Assembly: GCA_015709205.1 (NCBI GenBank)
Contig: JACCQO010000029.1
Span: 1-42,761, forward strand
Length of the DNA: 42,761 bases
Origin: Desulfovibrionaceae bacterium
Lineage (GTDB): Bacteria > Desulfobacterota > Desulfovibrionia > Desulfovibrionales > Desulfovibrionaceae
Direction of reading: 5' to 3'
Part shown: positions 17,447 through 27,325 of the stretch, one piece after another
Position numbering within the stretch: position 1 is the first letter of the stretch
How the letters are laid out: the number at the start of each line of letters is the position of its first letter
Position numbers and translations under genes: made by a program
The notes under the pieces: generated by a model
What the model was told of the DNA's origin: nothing
What the model saw: the letters and a program-made list of their open reading frames with translations, nothing else
Databases searched by the model: none

Positions 17447-17461
17447 CAAGGAGTCCGAATC

Positions 17462-18049
17462 ATGAAGCGCCTTCTCGTCATCGCCGCCGTGAGCGTGGCC
17501 CTGTGGTGCACCCCGCTGGCCGCCCTGGCGGGCGCCCTGCCCGACACCGCCGCCCTCCTGGCCCAGGACCTGGACGGCCAGCTCGTGCAGCGCTTCCACC
17601 TCCAGGAAGGCCCGGCCAAGGGCTATGGGCTGATCGTGACCACGCCCGTGAGCCTGGACGACCTGGAGGTCTCCTCGCCCCTGGCGCGCCAGCTCGGCGA
17701 GGAACTGGCCACCTGGTTCGTGCGCTCGGGCTACAAGGTCCAGGAGATCCGCAAGGGCCGCAACGTGCTCATCGCCCCGAAAAAGGGCGAGATGCTCCTC
17801 ACCCGGCGCACCAAGCTGCTGGACAGCGACAACGTGCGCAGCTCCCTGATCCTCACCGGCACCTACCTGACCACGACCAAGAACGTGCGCTTCTCCGTGC
17901 GCATCATGGACGCGGGCAGCAACGAAGTCCTGGCCATGAGTTCGGTGACCCTGCCGGTGACCAGCGAAGTCTACGAGGTGCTCAGCGACGGCGGGCCGCG
18001 CTCGGTGAGCGGACTGCGGCCCACGGTGGCCACGCGCGTCCTGCGCTGA
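17462..18049 (+). CDS. FlgO-family protein (short form)
   Basis: The 195-residue protein has a signal peptide with likely cleavage after PLAALA. It is almost entirely a FlgO-like domain: TTPVSLDDLEVSSPLARQL matches the same block of the paralogue at 16143. LILTGTYLTTTKNVRFSVRI gives the central strands and DAGSNEVLAMSS the turn. It lacks the long Pro/Gly linker of the first copy. The ATG at 17462 follows AAGGAG by about 8 bases and is 56 bases from the lipoprotein gene. Export to the periplasm or outer membrane is likely. The precise role is unknown. Confidence 0.8.
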   Translation: MKRLLVIAAVSVALWCTPLAALAGALPDTAALLAQDLDGQLVQRFHLQEGPAKGYGLIVTTPVSLDDLEVSSPLARQLGEELATWFVRSGYKVQEIRKGRNVLIAPKKGEMLLTRRTKLLDSDNVRSSLILTGTYLTTTKNVRFSVRIMDAGSNEVLAMSSVTLPVTSEVYEVLSDGGPRSVSGLRPTVATRVLR

Positions 18050-18141
18050 CGACATACCGATAACGCGCGCCCACGGCGCGCCGACGGACGACGGGCGCAC
18101 GCCGCCCGCGACGGAAACGACAGACTTCCCGGGGGGGGACC

Positions 18142-19056
18142 ATGTCGCAGGCGACCACGCCCCAGGACCGCACGGTCCTGTTCTTCCTGCATATCCCGCG
18201 CACGGCCGGGACCACGCTCAACCACATCCTCGCGGACAACTTCGGCCCCGACGGCCTGCTCACGGCCTACGACCGCCAGGGACTCGCGGCCGTGGAATCG
18301 CTCACGGCCGAGACCGCCCGGAACATCCGCTGCATCCAGGGGCACATCCTGGTGCAGGACTTCGACCGGCTGCTCGACGCCGGGCTCTCCGTCGCGCCCT
18401 TCACCTTCCTGCGCGAGCCCGTGGCGCGCGTGGTCTCGGAATACCGCTTCCTGCGCGCCTGGCCGCACCACCACCTGCACGCCCTGCTCGCGCAGCGGAA
18501 CGTGGGGCTGGCGGAGTACGTGGCCGGCACTGACCGCGAACTGCGCTTTCGGGGCAAGAACCTCATGACGCGCGTGCTCTCGGGCCTGGACTTCCCGGCC
18601 ACCGGGACGCCCGGCGACCCGGCGCGCGATGCGCGGCTGGCCGACGCCCTGGCCACGGCCAAGCGCAACCTTTCGGAGCGGTTCGCCTTCGTGGGCGTGA
18701 CCGAACGGTTCGACGAATCCGTGCTGCTCCTGCGCCGGGTCTTTGATTTGCGATTCCCCTTCCACGTGCGGCGCAACGCCCTGGCCGGGCCTCAGCCCGG
18801 TTCCGGAGCGGCGAAGCCGCCCGACGCAACGGCCCTGGAGCTGGTCCGCGCGCACAACCGCGCGGACGCCGAACTCTTCGCCCACGCCCAGGCCCTGCTC
18901 ACGGCGCGCGCGGCCGAGGCCGGGCCGGACCTGGAGCGCGAACTGCGCACCCTGCGCTTCGTCAACCGCCGCCTCCAGATCTTCGCGGACCGCATGGCCC
19001 GGGCTACGGGCGACACGGGCCCCGTGCTGCACCCCAAGGCCGTCGGGGCGGCCTGA
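18142..19056 (+). CDS. sulfotransferase family protein
   Basis: The 304-residue protein has the two PAPS-binding signatures of Golgi-type carbohydrate sulfotransferases. FFLHIPRTAGTTLN near the N-terminus is the 5'-phosphosulfate loop. TFLREPVARVVSEYRF is the 3'-phosphate motif. It would transfer sulfate from PAPS to a carbohydrate or lipid-linked glycan in the cytoplasm. There is no signal peptide. The C-terminal third is helical, with many Ala and Arg residues, and less conserved. The ATG at 18142 follows a G7 run that can serve as the ribosome binding site. It is separated from the FlgO gene by 92 bases and may belong to the same transcript. The acceptor is unknown. Confidence 0.82.
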   Translation: MSQATTPQDRTVLFFLHIPRTAGTTLNHILADNFGPDGLLTAYDRQGLAAVESLTAETARNIRCIQGHILVQDFDRLLDAGLSVAPFTFLREPVARVVSEYRFLRAWPHHHLHALLAQRNVGLAEYVAGTDRELRFRGKNLMTRVLSGLDFPATGTPGDPARDARLADALATAKRNLSERFAFVGVTERFDESVLLLRRVFDLRFPFHVRRNALAGPQPGSGAAKPPDATALELVRAHNRADAELFAHAQALLTARAAEAGPDLERELRTLRFVNRRLQIFADRMARATGDTGPVLHPKAVGAA

Positions 19057-19112
19057 GAAACCACACGTCGCCAACGCGGACGTCCGGGCGATGCCCCTCC
19101 CCCGGAGGCCGC

Positions 19113-19145
19113 AAAAAAAGGCCGGGAGGCGAATGCCTCCCGGCC
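19113..19145 (-). terminator. rho-independent terminator of lon
   Basis: A perfect 11-bp stem (19120-19130 with 19135-19145) and 4-base loop are followed on the minus strand by seven T residues (19119-19113). It lies about 40 bases past the lon stop codon. The plus side lacks a clean T tract, so it mainly serves lon. Confidence 0.95.
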
Positions 19146-19185
19146 CTTGTCGTTGGTTCGGGTCCTTTGCCGGGCCGTCCGCGCC

Positions 19186-21648
<2,463 letters not shown>

Positions 21649-21715
21649 ACGGCTCCTCCAGGGAAAAACATCGGATTATCGGCCAGCGGACCAGGGCCGG
21701 GGCTGGGTCGCAAAG

Positions 21716-21743
21716 AAAATAAAGCCGGGTTCCGGTTTGTCAA
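21716..21743 (-). promoter_or_regulatory. sigma-70 promoter of lon
   Basis: On the minus strand TTGACA (21743-21738), a 16-base spacer and TATTTT (21721-21716) form a good promoter with a perfect -35 box. It lies about 68 bases upstream of the lon ATG. The -35 box sits inside the short inverted repeat GTTTG-A-CAAAC, which could be an operator. Confidence 0.65.
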
Positions 21744-21807
21744 ACGGCCCCGGGCGGGAGATCGCGGCCCCCGCGCCGGGCGCGCGGGGGCCGTCGGGCG
21801 TTCGGCC

Positions 21808-21825
21808 GACGTCCGAACGGACGTC
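21808..21825 (-). repeat. hairpin overlapping the clpX stop codon
   Basis: GACGTCCG and CGGACGTC form an 8-bp stem that takes in part of the clpX TGA. A second, longer GC stem follows near 21768-21797. Neither is followed by a T tract, so they may protect the clpX 3' end or act as weak terminators. Confidence 0.4.
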
Positions 21826-23074
21826 AGGAGGCGGTGCGCGCCTCCTGATGGTAGAGCAGCATGGGCTCCACGCCCTTCTCCACCACGGACTTGTTGATCA
21901 CGCACTCCTTGACCCCGGTCATGCCGGGCAGGTTGTACATGATGTCGAGCATCACGTTCTCCAGCACGTTGCGCAGGCCGCGCGCGCCGGTCTTGCGCTC
22001 CATGGCCCTCTTGGCCACGGCGCGCAGGCTGTTGGCCGTGAAGCGCAGCATGACCTTGTCCAGCTCGAAGAGCTTCTGGTACTGGCGCACCAGGGCGTTC
22101 TTGGGCTCGGTCAGGATGCGCACCAGGTCTTCCTCGTTGAGTTCGTCCACGCTGGTGACCAGCGGGATGCGGCCCACGAACTCGGGGATCAGGCCGAACT
22201 TGATGAGGTCGATGGGGTGCACGTGGGCCAGGGCCGTGGCCAGGTCGTCGTCGCGCTTGCGCACGTCGGCCCCGAAGCCCAGGGCGCTGCCGCGCTCGCG
22301 CTGCTGGATGATCTTCTCCAGCCCGATGAAGGCCCCGCCCATGATGAACAGGATGTTCGAGGTGTTCAGGCGGATGAACTCCTGCTGCGGGTGCTTGCGG
22401 CCGCCCTTGGGCGGGATGTTGGCCTCGGTGCCCTCGATGATCTTGAGCAGGGCCTGCTGCACGCCTTCGCCGGAGACGTCGCGCGTGATGGAGGGCGAAT
22501 CGCCCTTGCGCGCGATCTTGTCGATCTCGTCGATATAGATGATGCCCTTGGACGCGGCCTCGATGTCGTAGTCCGCGTTCTGCAGGAGCTGGACGAGGAT
22601 GTTCTCCACGTCCTCGCCCACGTAGCCCGCCTCGGTCAGGGTGGTGGCGTCGGCGATGGCGAAGGGCACCTTGAGCACGCGGGCCAGGGTGCGCGCGAGC
22701 AGGGTCTTGCCGCTGCCCGTGGGGCCCACGAGCAGGATGTTGCTCTTCTCCAGCTCCACGTCGTCGCCCGTGGCCGCGCTGAAGAACACGCGCTTGTAGT
22801 GGTTGTGCACGGCCACGGCCAGGATCTTCTTGGCGTTGTGCTGGCCGATGACGTAGTCGTCCAGGCGGGCCTTGATCTCCGAAGGCGGCAGAAGGGAGCC
22901 CTCCTCCACGTCCTCGGTCACGGTCTCCTGGGCGATGATCTCGTTGCACAGGGTCACGCATTCGTCGCAGATGTACACGTCGGGTCCGGCGATGAGCCGC
23001 TGGACCTCGTCCTGATTCTTGCCGCAGAACGAGCAGGACAGCTCGTGCGGCAAACCGGTCTTCTTGTTGGCCAT
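21824..23074 (-). CDS. clpX: ATP-dependent Clp protease ATP-binding subunit ClpX
   Basis: The 416-residue AAA+ unfoldase feeds substrates to ClpP. The N-terminal zinc-binding domain has CSFCGK and ICDECVTLC with four cysteines. Then come Walker A GPTGSGKT, the pore loop in EAGYVGEDV, Walker [12 protein letters not shown], and the sensor region through [13 protein letters not shown]. The C-terminal small domain ends with [12 protein letters not shown]. The ATG at 23074 follows the clpP stop by 14 bases, so clpP-clpX form an operon driven by the promoter at 23791. Confidence 0.97.
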   Translation of the reverse strand: MANKKTGLPHELSCSFCGKNQDEVQRLIAGPDVYICDECVTLCNEIIAQETVTEDVEEGSLLPPSEIKARLDDYVIGQHNAKKILAVAVHNHYKRVFFSAATGDDVELEKSNILLVGPTGSGKTLLARTLARVLKVPFAIADATTLTEAGYVGEDVENILVQLLQNADYDIEAASKGIIYIDEIDKIARKGDSPSITRDVSGEGVQQALLKIIEGTEANIPPKGGRKHPQQEFIRLNTSNILFIMGGAFIGLEKIIQQRERGSALGFGADVRKRDDDLATALAHVHPIDLIKFGLIPEFVGRIPLVTSVDELNEEDLVRILTEPKNALVRQYQKLFELDKVMLRFTANSLRAVAKRAMERKTGARGLRNVLENVMLDIMYNLPGMTGVKECVINKSVVEKGVEPMLLYHQEARTAS

Positions 23075-23088
23075 GCTCTTGGTTTCTC

Positions 23089-23700
<612 letters not shown>

Positions 23701-23790
23701 TGGTGCTCCTTGGTCTCGCCGTCGGCGCGGCGCGGTCTTGGAAATGGTACGATGCAAATACCGTGCTATGGCAATGGGCGTCGATGATTA

Positions 23791-23818
23791 AGAGTAATGC
23801 CTCCCGCCGGGGTGTCAA
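23791..23818 (-). promoter_or_regulatory. sigma-70 promoter of clpP-clpX
   Basis: On the minus strand TTGACA (23818-23813), a 16-base spacer and TACTCT (23796-23791) give a perfect -35 box and a 3-of-6 -10 box. It lies about 90 bases upstream of the clpP ATG and downstream of the trigger factor terminator. I see no CIRCE or HrcA-type inverted repeat. Confidence 0.6.
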
Positions 23819-24046
23819 ATTTTCCTCCCGACCGGGACAGGCATGCCCTCGGAGAGCGGTGCGCAGGGTGCGGGCCCCCCTCTTGGCTCCAGCATAGCCC
23901 AAGGTCGGCATCGGCCACAAGCCCCGCGCGGCCGTCCGGACGCACGCCGGGCGCGACCGCCGGAAAGATGTTCCCGCCCGGACCCACCCGGCGCACGCGA
24001 ACGGGTCGGAAACGGCAAAGACGGCGCGACACGCTGCCGGACGTCG

Positions 24047-24075
24047 AAAAAAAGGGGGGCGCCTGGGCGCCCCCC
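24047..24075 (-). terminator. rho-independent terminator of trigger factor
   Basis: A 10-bp G/C stem (24066-24075 with 24054-24063) with a 2-base apex is followed on the minus strand by seven T residues (24053-24047). It begins 36 bases past the tig stop codon. Confidence 0.93.
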
Positions 24076-24110
24076 GGAGTCGTCGCATGGCGTCGCGCGT
24101 ATGCGCGGCC

Positions 24111-25661
24111 CTACTCGGCCTTTTTCTTAGGCGCGGCCTTTTTGGCCACGGCCTTTTTCGGGGCGGCCGTCTTCTCGTCGGCAGCGGCCTTCTTGGGGGC
24201 GGCCTTCTTCGGGGCGTCTTCCTTGGTAGCGGCTTCCTTGGTAGCGGCTTCCTCGGGAGCGGCTTGCTCGGCATCCGATTTGGCGGCGGCCTTCTTGGCA
24301 GGCTTCTTGACGGGCTTGTCGCCCTCCTCGGCTCCGGCCTCACCCTTTTCGGCGCCCTCGGCGGCAAGCTCCGCGGCCGAAACCAGCTCGACCTCGGACT
24401 TGGCGTAGATCAGCTCCATGGCCTTGTCCGCGCGCAGCCGGTCGCGGACCATGAAGATGAGGTTGTTCTCGATGTAGAAGCGCTTGAGCTGGTTGTAGTT
24501 CTCACCGCTCTGCGCGGCCTGGTGCATGAAGAACTGGTCCAGCTCCTGCTCGCTGACCTCCAGCCCTTCGCGGTCGGCCACGGCCAGCAGGAAGATCTGC
24601 ACGCGAATGAGTTCCTCGGCGTCCTTGCGGTAGGTTTCCAGCAGTTCCTCGTGCGTCTTGCCCAGGGACTCCAGGCTCTTGCCCTGGCGGTCCATGCGGG
24701 CCTCCAGGTCCTTGAGCATGCGCTGCTGCTGGTCCACGACCATGGACTCGGGCAGCGGAAACTCCACGCCCGCCATGATCTGGTCCAGGAGCTTCTTCTG
24801 GGCCACGGACTTGTGCAGCTGGGTGCGGCTGTCCGAATAGGACGAGGTGATGGCCTCGCGCATCTTCTCCAGGCTGGGGAAACCGCCGGCCTTCTTGGCC
24901 AGGTCGTCGTCCAGCGGAGGCAGGACCTTGTTCTTGAGCCGGTGCAGCTCCACTTCCATGAGCACGGTGCGGCCCGCGAACTCGGGATTGAGGAAGTCCT
25001 TCGGGAAGGTGATCTCCTTGGAGGTCTTTTCCGTGGGCTGCAGGGTCTTGACGATCTCCTCGAACTCCTCCAGGGACTGGCCCTCGCCGAGGACCAGCTC
25101 GAAGTTGTCCGCCTGCACGCCGTCCAGGAGCCTGCCGTCCTCGTAGGCCGCGAAGCTGACCACGGCGATGTCGCCGTCCTGGGCCGTGCGCGGGGTCTCC
25201 ACGGGCACGGTTTCGGCCAGGTTGTTGCGGATGCGGTCGAACACGGCCTGGACTTCCTCGTCCTTGACCTCGACCTGCTCCTGCCTGGCCTTGAAGCCGG
25301 TGTAGTCCGGCAGGTCCACCACCGGCATGACCTCGAAGGTCACGGTGTATTGGAAGGGCTGGTCGCGCACGATCTCGCCGCCGTCGAAGTTGATGCCCGA
25401 GACCGGGGTCAACTTGAGCTCGTTCATGACCTCGTTGATGTGCAGGTTCACGAGATCCTGGGTGGCCTCGGCGTAGATCTGCTTGCGGAAGCGGCCCTCG
25501 ATCACGGACGCGGGCACCTTGCCCTGACGAAAGCCGTCCATCTTGGCGTCCTTGCGGTAGAGGGCGATGGTCGCGCCCAGCGAGGCGTTGACCTCGTCGG
25601 CGGCCACGTCGATGACGACCTTGCGCTCGACCGGGGAAAGTTCTTCCAGTTTGTACTCCAT
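24111..25661 (-). CDS. tig: trigger factor (ribosome-associated chaperone, peptidyl-prolyl isomerase)
   Basis: Trigger factor binds the ribosome at L23 and shields nascent chains. The ribosome-binding signature GFRQGKVP is present near residue 45. The FKBP-type domain spans about residues 150-240, and the helical C-terminal chaperone arms run to about residue 430. The protein is 516 residues, about 80 longer than usual. The extra C-terminal tail is low-complexity Lys/Ala/Pro/Glu sequence (KKPAKKAAAK, then EAATKEAATKE, then PKKAVAKKAAPKKK) resembling histone H1-like or DNA-binding tails. The ATG at 25661 (MEYKLEEL) has AAGGAGG upstream. A GTG at 25721 would add a repeat-encoded leader and is less likely. 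It lies downstream of tRNA-Leu on the same strand. Confidence 0.95.
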   Translation of the reverse strand: MEYKLEELSPVERKVVIDVAADEVNASLGATIALYRKDAKMDGFRQGKVPASVIEGRFRKQIYAEATQDLVNLHINEVMNELKLTPVSGINFDGGEIVRDQPFQYTVTFEVMPVVDLPDYTGFKARQEQVEVKDEEVQAVFDRIRNNLAETVPVETPRTAQDGDIAVVSFAAYEDGRLLDGVQADNFELVLGEGQSLEEFEEIVKTLQPTEKTSKEITFPKDFLNPEFAGRTVLMEVELHRLKNKVLPPLDDDLAKKAGGFPSLEKMREAITSSYSDSRTQLHKSVAQKKLLDQIMAGVEFPLPESMVVDQQQRMLKDLEARMDRQGKSLESLGKTHEELLETYRKDAEELIRVQIFLLAVADREGLEVSEQELDQFFMHQAAQSGENYNQLKRFYIENNLIFMVRDRLRADKAMELIYAKSEVELVSAAELAAEGAEKGEAGAEEGDKPVKKPAKKAAAKSDAEQAAPEEAATKEAATKEDAPKKAAPKKAAADEKTAAPKKAVAKKAAPKKKAE

Positions 25662-25680
25662 GTATCCTCTGTCCTCCTTG

Positions 25681-25725
25681 GGCTGTTCACTCTGGGGGCT
25701 GTTCACTCTGGGGCTGTTCACGCCC
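25681..25725. repeat. three tandem 15-16-bp repeats upstream of tig
   Basis: GGCTGTTCACTCTGG occurs at 25681-25695 and 25697-25711, and a third copy that diverges at its end begins at 25712. They sit between the tRNA-Leu 3' end and the trigger factor ribosome binding site, so they are in the transcribed leader if the two are co-transcribed. The function is unknown. Confidence 0.85.
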
Positions 25726-25761
25726 GGGCGCAGGGCTCCCTGTCGGGTCGGCGGGCTTCTG

Positions 25762-25844
25762 TGGTGCGAGAGGGGAGACTCGAACTCCCACGGTTACCCG
25801 CTGGATCCTAAGTCCAGTGCGTCTACCAATTCCGCCACTCTCGC
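25762..25844 (-). tRNA. tRNA-Leu (anticodon UAG)
   Basis: Read on the minus strand, the 7-bp acceptor stem GCGAGAG/CTCTCGC, the D arm with GGTAGACGC, the anticodon arm CTGGA-CTTAGGA-TCCAG (anticodon TAG), a long variable arm CGGGTAACCG and the T arm with GTTCGAGTC make a class II tRNA. CCA is encoded. UAG reads CUA and, by wobble, other CUN leucine codons. It is upstream of tig, with a promoter about 77 bases away. Confidence 0.97.
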
Positions 25845-25920
25845 ATCCCCGCCGGGCGGCGCGGCCCGGAGCCGCGCCATGCCTGATGCACCGCGTCTTC
25901 GATGAAACGCAAAGGGTGGG

Positions 25921-25950
25921 ATTATTAGCATCCATCGGCGCGCACTTCAA
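25921..25950 (-). promoter_or_regulatory. promoter of the tRNA-Leu / tig unit with overlapping palindrome
   Basis: On the minus strand TTGAAG (25950-25945) and TAATAAT (25927-25921) are spaced by 17 bases. They lie about 77 bases upstream of the mature tRNA. The -35 box forms the centre of GCGCACTT-G-AAGTGCGC (25940-25956), a perfect inverted repeat that could be a repressor operator. Confidence 0.6.
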
Positions 25951-26024
25951 GTGCGCAACGGGGGCAAAAATCGATCCGAAAACCCCGCAGCCCGCACCGG
26001 ACGCCGCACGTCGGCTCAAGGACC

Positions 26025-26044
26025 GAAAAAAGCCCGCAGCAGGC
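26025..26044 (-). terminator. second terminator after selD
   Basis: A short 5-bp stem (GCCTG with CGGGC, 3-base loop) is followed on the minus strand by seven T residues (26031-26025). It lies about 20 bases beyond the first hairpin and probably backs it up. Confidence 0.6.
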
Positions 26045-26062
26045 GACCGTGGCAAAGGACGG

Positions 26063-26085
26063 AAAAACGCGCCGAACCGGGCGCG
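26063..26085 (-). terminator. first terminator after selD
   Basis: A CGCGCC/GGCGCG stem with a 6-base loop is followed on the minus strand by TTTTT (26067-26063). It lies about 66 bases past the selD stop codon. Confidence 0.7.
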
Positions 26086-26150
26086 GCCGCCCTGCCCCGC
26101 GGGGTGCCCCCCGCGCCGCAAGAAAAAGCCGCACCGATCCCCCGTCGCGC

Positions 26151-27197
26151 TCAGACGATGCGCAGGGTCGGCCGCTTTCCGGCCATGGGTTCGACGGCGC
26201 CGATGTGCAGCGCCATTTCTCCTGCGTCCGTGAGCATGCCCAGGGCGTCGCTCAGCCGGTGCCCGGGCACGGCCAGAAGCAGCCCGCCCGAGGTCTGGGC
26301 GTCGAAGAGCAGGTCCATGGCCAACGGGTCCAGGGACGGTCCAGCGGCCACATCCGCGCCGAAGTGCTTCCTGTTGGCGTGGCTGCCCGCGGGCAGGAGC
26401 CCGATGGCCGCCAGCTCCAGGGCGCGGTCCATGAAGCGCACGGCGGAGAGCTCCACCACCGCGTCCACGTGCGAGGCGCGCAGCACCTCCAGCAGGTGCC
26501 CGCAGAGGCCGAAACCGGTAACGTCCGTGGCCGCGCGCAATCCCAGGGCGCGGATCACGGCCCCGCCCGCGGCGTTCAACCGGCCGCACCAACGGCTCAG
26601 GGTCCGCTCCATTTCGGCCTGCCCTTCCCAGTGCGCCTTGATGGCCGTGGCCAGCACCCCCGTGCCCAGGGGCTTGGTCAGCACCAGCGCGTCGCCGGGC
26701 CGCGCGCCGGTGTTGGCCGCGATGTGCGCCGGGTCCACCGCGCCGGACACGGCCAGCCCGTACTTGAGCTCCTGGTCGCGCACGCTGTGCCCGCCCGCGG
26801 GCACGGCACCGGCCGCGGACACCGCGTCGCGCCCGCCTTCCAGGATGGCACGCAGCACAGCGAGGTCCAGGCAGTCCACAGGGAAACAGGCCAGGTTCAT
26901 GGCCGCCCAGGGCTCGCCGCCCATGGCGTAGACGTCCGACAGGGCGTTGGCCGCGGCGATGCGCCCGAACCAGTAAGGATCGTTGACGATGGGCGTGAGG
27001 AAGTCCACGGTCTGGACGAGCGCCCTGCCGGGCGGGAACGTCAGCACCGCCGCGTCCTCGGCGCCGCCGGATTCGGTCAGCAGCCGGGCGTCGTCCACCG
27101 GGGCCAGCCCCGCGAGAATGCGCTCCAGGTCCCCCGGAGCAATCTTCGCGGCTCAACCGGCCGCGCGGGCCATGTTCACGAGATCGAGCTCGGCCAT
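26151..27197 (-). CDS. selD: selenide, water dikinase, itself a selenocysteine protein
   Basis: SelD makes selenophosphate from selenide and ATP, the selenium donor for tRNA-Sec. The frame begins at ATG 27197 with AAGGAG 7 bases upstream. At residue 15 it meets an in-frame TGA (27155-27153) in the context AAG-U-AAKIAPGDL. This is exactly where SelD proteins carry catalytic Cys or Sec, and Lys18 follows three residues later as expected. After it the frame is open to 26151, giving 348 residues. Family motifs are EDAAVLTFP, QTVDFLTPIVNDPYWFGRIA and ANALSDVYAMGG, then TDVTGFGLCGHLLE and DAQTSGGLLLAV. A SECIS-type hairpin lies directly after the TGA. Gene callers that treat TGA as stop would truncate it to a GTG at 27098. 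It lies downstream of the LysR gene. Confidence 0.95.
27110..27155 (-). promoter_or_regulatory. UGA selenocysteine codon with bacterial SECIS hairpin of selD
   Basis: Starting one base after the UGA, CCGCGA (27151-27146) pairs with TCGCGG (27115-27110). The inner TGCTCC (27141-27136) pairs with GGAGCG (27126-27121), including one T-G pair, around a 9-base G-rich apical loop. The apical stem-loop starts 11 bases after the UGA, the right range for SelB-dependent recoding in bacteria. All pairs were checked by eye. Confidence 0.88.
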
Positions 27198-27325
27198 GTC
27201 CTGGCTCCTTGAGGCCCCAGGGCTCCTGAAGAGCCCGGGCTCCCGGGGGTTGAAGGTTTGCCTGCGGGCGCAGAACGGCCCGGTCCGAAGGCGGCTGCGC
27301 GGTCGCGCAACTCGTGCCGAGGAGG

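Larger units (their letters stand above)
23701..24110. other. 410-base region between trigger factor and clpP
   Basis: It contains the trigger factor terminator (24047-24075) and the clpP promoter (23791-23818), with an 84- to 90-base clpP leader. The middle part, 23820-24046, is GC-rich and holds no gene or clear motif that I can see. Confidence 0.5.
25845..26150. other. 306-base region between selD and tRNA-Leu
   Basis: It holds two T-tailed hairpins that end selD transcription (26063-26085 and 26025-26044) and then the promoter of the tRNA-Leu/tig unit (25921-25950), whose -35 box lies in a 17-bp palindrome. The remaining bases show nothing further. Confidence 0.55.

Noticed and set aside
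18056-18063. ACCGATAA as a second sigma-28 -10 box before the sulfotransferase
   Set aside because: The -10 match is good, but the bases 15 upstream show nothing like TAAA.
25681-25725. A CRISPR array
   Set aside because: The units are 15-16 bases and directly adjacent with no spacers, and no cas genes are present.
25762-25844. tRNA-Leu as an integration (att) site of a mobile element
   Set aside because: No integrase, no duplicated tRNA 3' end and no foreign-looking genes are nearby.
27098-27197. selD as a frameshifted or truncated pseudogene
   Set aside because: The TGA is in frame at the catalytic position and is followed by a SECIS hairpin, so recoding explains it.
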